A stretch of DNA of 64,000 bases. Origin: Roseivirga sp. Lineage in GTDB: Bacteria > Bacteroidota > Bacteroidia > Cytophagales > Cyclobacteriaceae. The first letter of the stretch is position 1. Every line of letters begins with the position of its first letter. The DNA lies in the NCBI GenBank assembly GCA_018402485.1, contig JAGYIY010000001.1, positions 62,001 to 126,000 of the forward strand, read 5' to 3'. Positions 63,950 to 64,000 of this stretch are shown in pieces. Position numbers and translations under genes: made by a program. Below the pieces are notes generated by a model, which saw nothing but the letters and a program-made list of their open reading frames with translations, did not search any database and was not told where the DNA came from.

Positions 63950-64000
63950 ATGAACAAAGGAATTGAGAAGTATCAGTCCCTATTCAATCGACAGCCGAAA
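63950..64000 (+). CDS. Possible gene start cut by the window edge
   Basis: ATG at 63950 opens a frame that stays open to the end (MNKGIEKYQSLFNRQPK). Upstream is GGTGAGTAGAAG, a weak purine tract. Seventeen residues are too few to name a family; it is listed only because the frame is open and spacing to the previous gene is normal. Confidence 0.35.
   Translation, partial: MNKGIEKYQSLFNRQPK

Overview
The window looks like chromosomal DNA of a Bacteroidota bacterium, most likely of the order Cytophagales. The basis is moderate GC, many promoters with the Bacteroidota -7 element TAnnTTTG, and families typical of the phylum: DUF4292, DUF4837, DUF2807, PorT-type barrels, sensors of ECF sigma factors, and Hc1-type mini-histones. 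I see no tRNA, rRNA, CRISPR array, insertion sequence, phage or plasmid gene. About 64 protein genes are called, including one short gene of 58 codons, one gene cut at the left edge, and a possible one cut at the right edge.

Layout. 1-5.3 kb: end of an MBL-fold hydrolase, ribH-lysC, an inner-membrane TPR protein, a DUF2807 protein and a peroxiredoxin-thioredoxin operon. 5.5-11 kb: a divergent pair of large secreted peptidases (S9 and zincin). 11-16.5 kb: a PqiA-like protein, an FMN glutamate-synthase-like protein, an acyl-CoA ligase and an MFS transporter, then the only gene-poor stretch (16.46-17.01 kb), which holds a possible decayed gene. 17-18.7 kb: a sigma factor / membrane regulator / periplasmic sensor module. 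18.7-23.6 kb: xseA-xseB-ligA-DUF6913-dapA. 23.7-28.7 kb: Hc1 mini-histone, a sphingolipid or sulfonolipid first-step synthase, biotin carboxylase, DUF1015 and Maf. 28.7-32.4 kb (reverse): etfB-etfA-bifunctional nuclease-nucleoside transporter. 32.5-34.5 kb: TPR protein, folK, bioB.

34.6-42.3 kb: an aromatic amino-acid catabolism block (amino-acid dehydrogenase, homogentisate dioxygenase, HPP dioxygenase, fumarylacetoacetase, flavin reductase) divergent from an Lrp/AsnC regulator, with an inverted repeat lying over the predicted promoter. 42.4-43.7 kb: an MDR reductase and a TIGR03643 protein. 44-49.2 kb: a sulfur module, SulP permease - CstB-like persulfide dioxygenase/rhodanese - two YeeE/YedE halves - TsdA-like dihaem cytochrome c. 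49.3-51.8 kb: threonine degradation (kbl, small unknown protein, tdh). 51.9-54.3 kb: isocitrate dehydrogenase divergent from an enoyl-CoA hydratase. 54.4-63.9 kb: an envelope block with flippase, TPR protein, DUF4292 lipoprotein, M23/EnvC-like protein, TatA, GatA, LysM transglycosylase and DUF4837 lipoprotein.

The most useful points are the compact sulfur-oxidation operon, the three-gene sigma/sensor module, the promoter-supported TTG start of the lipid synthase, candidate operators in two divergent regions, and several convergent gene pairs whose stop codons overlap. All functional names rest on reading motifs and on knowledge of the families; no database search was run.
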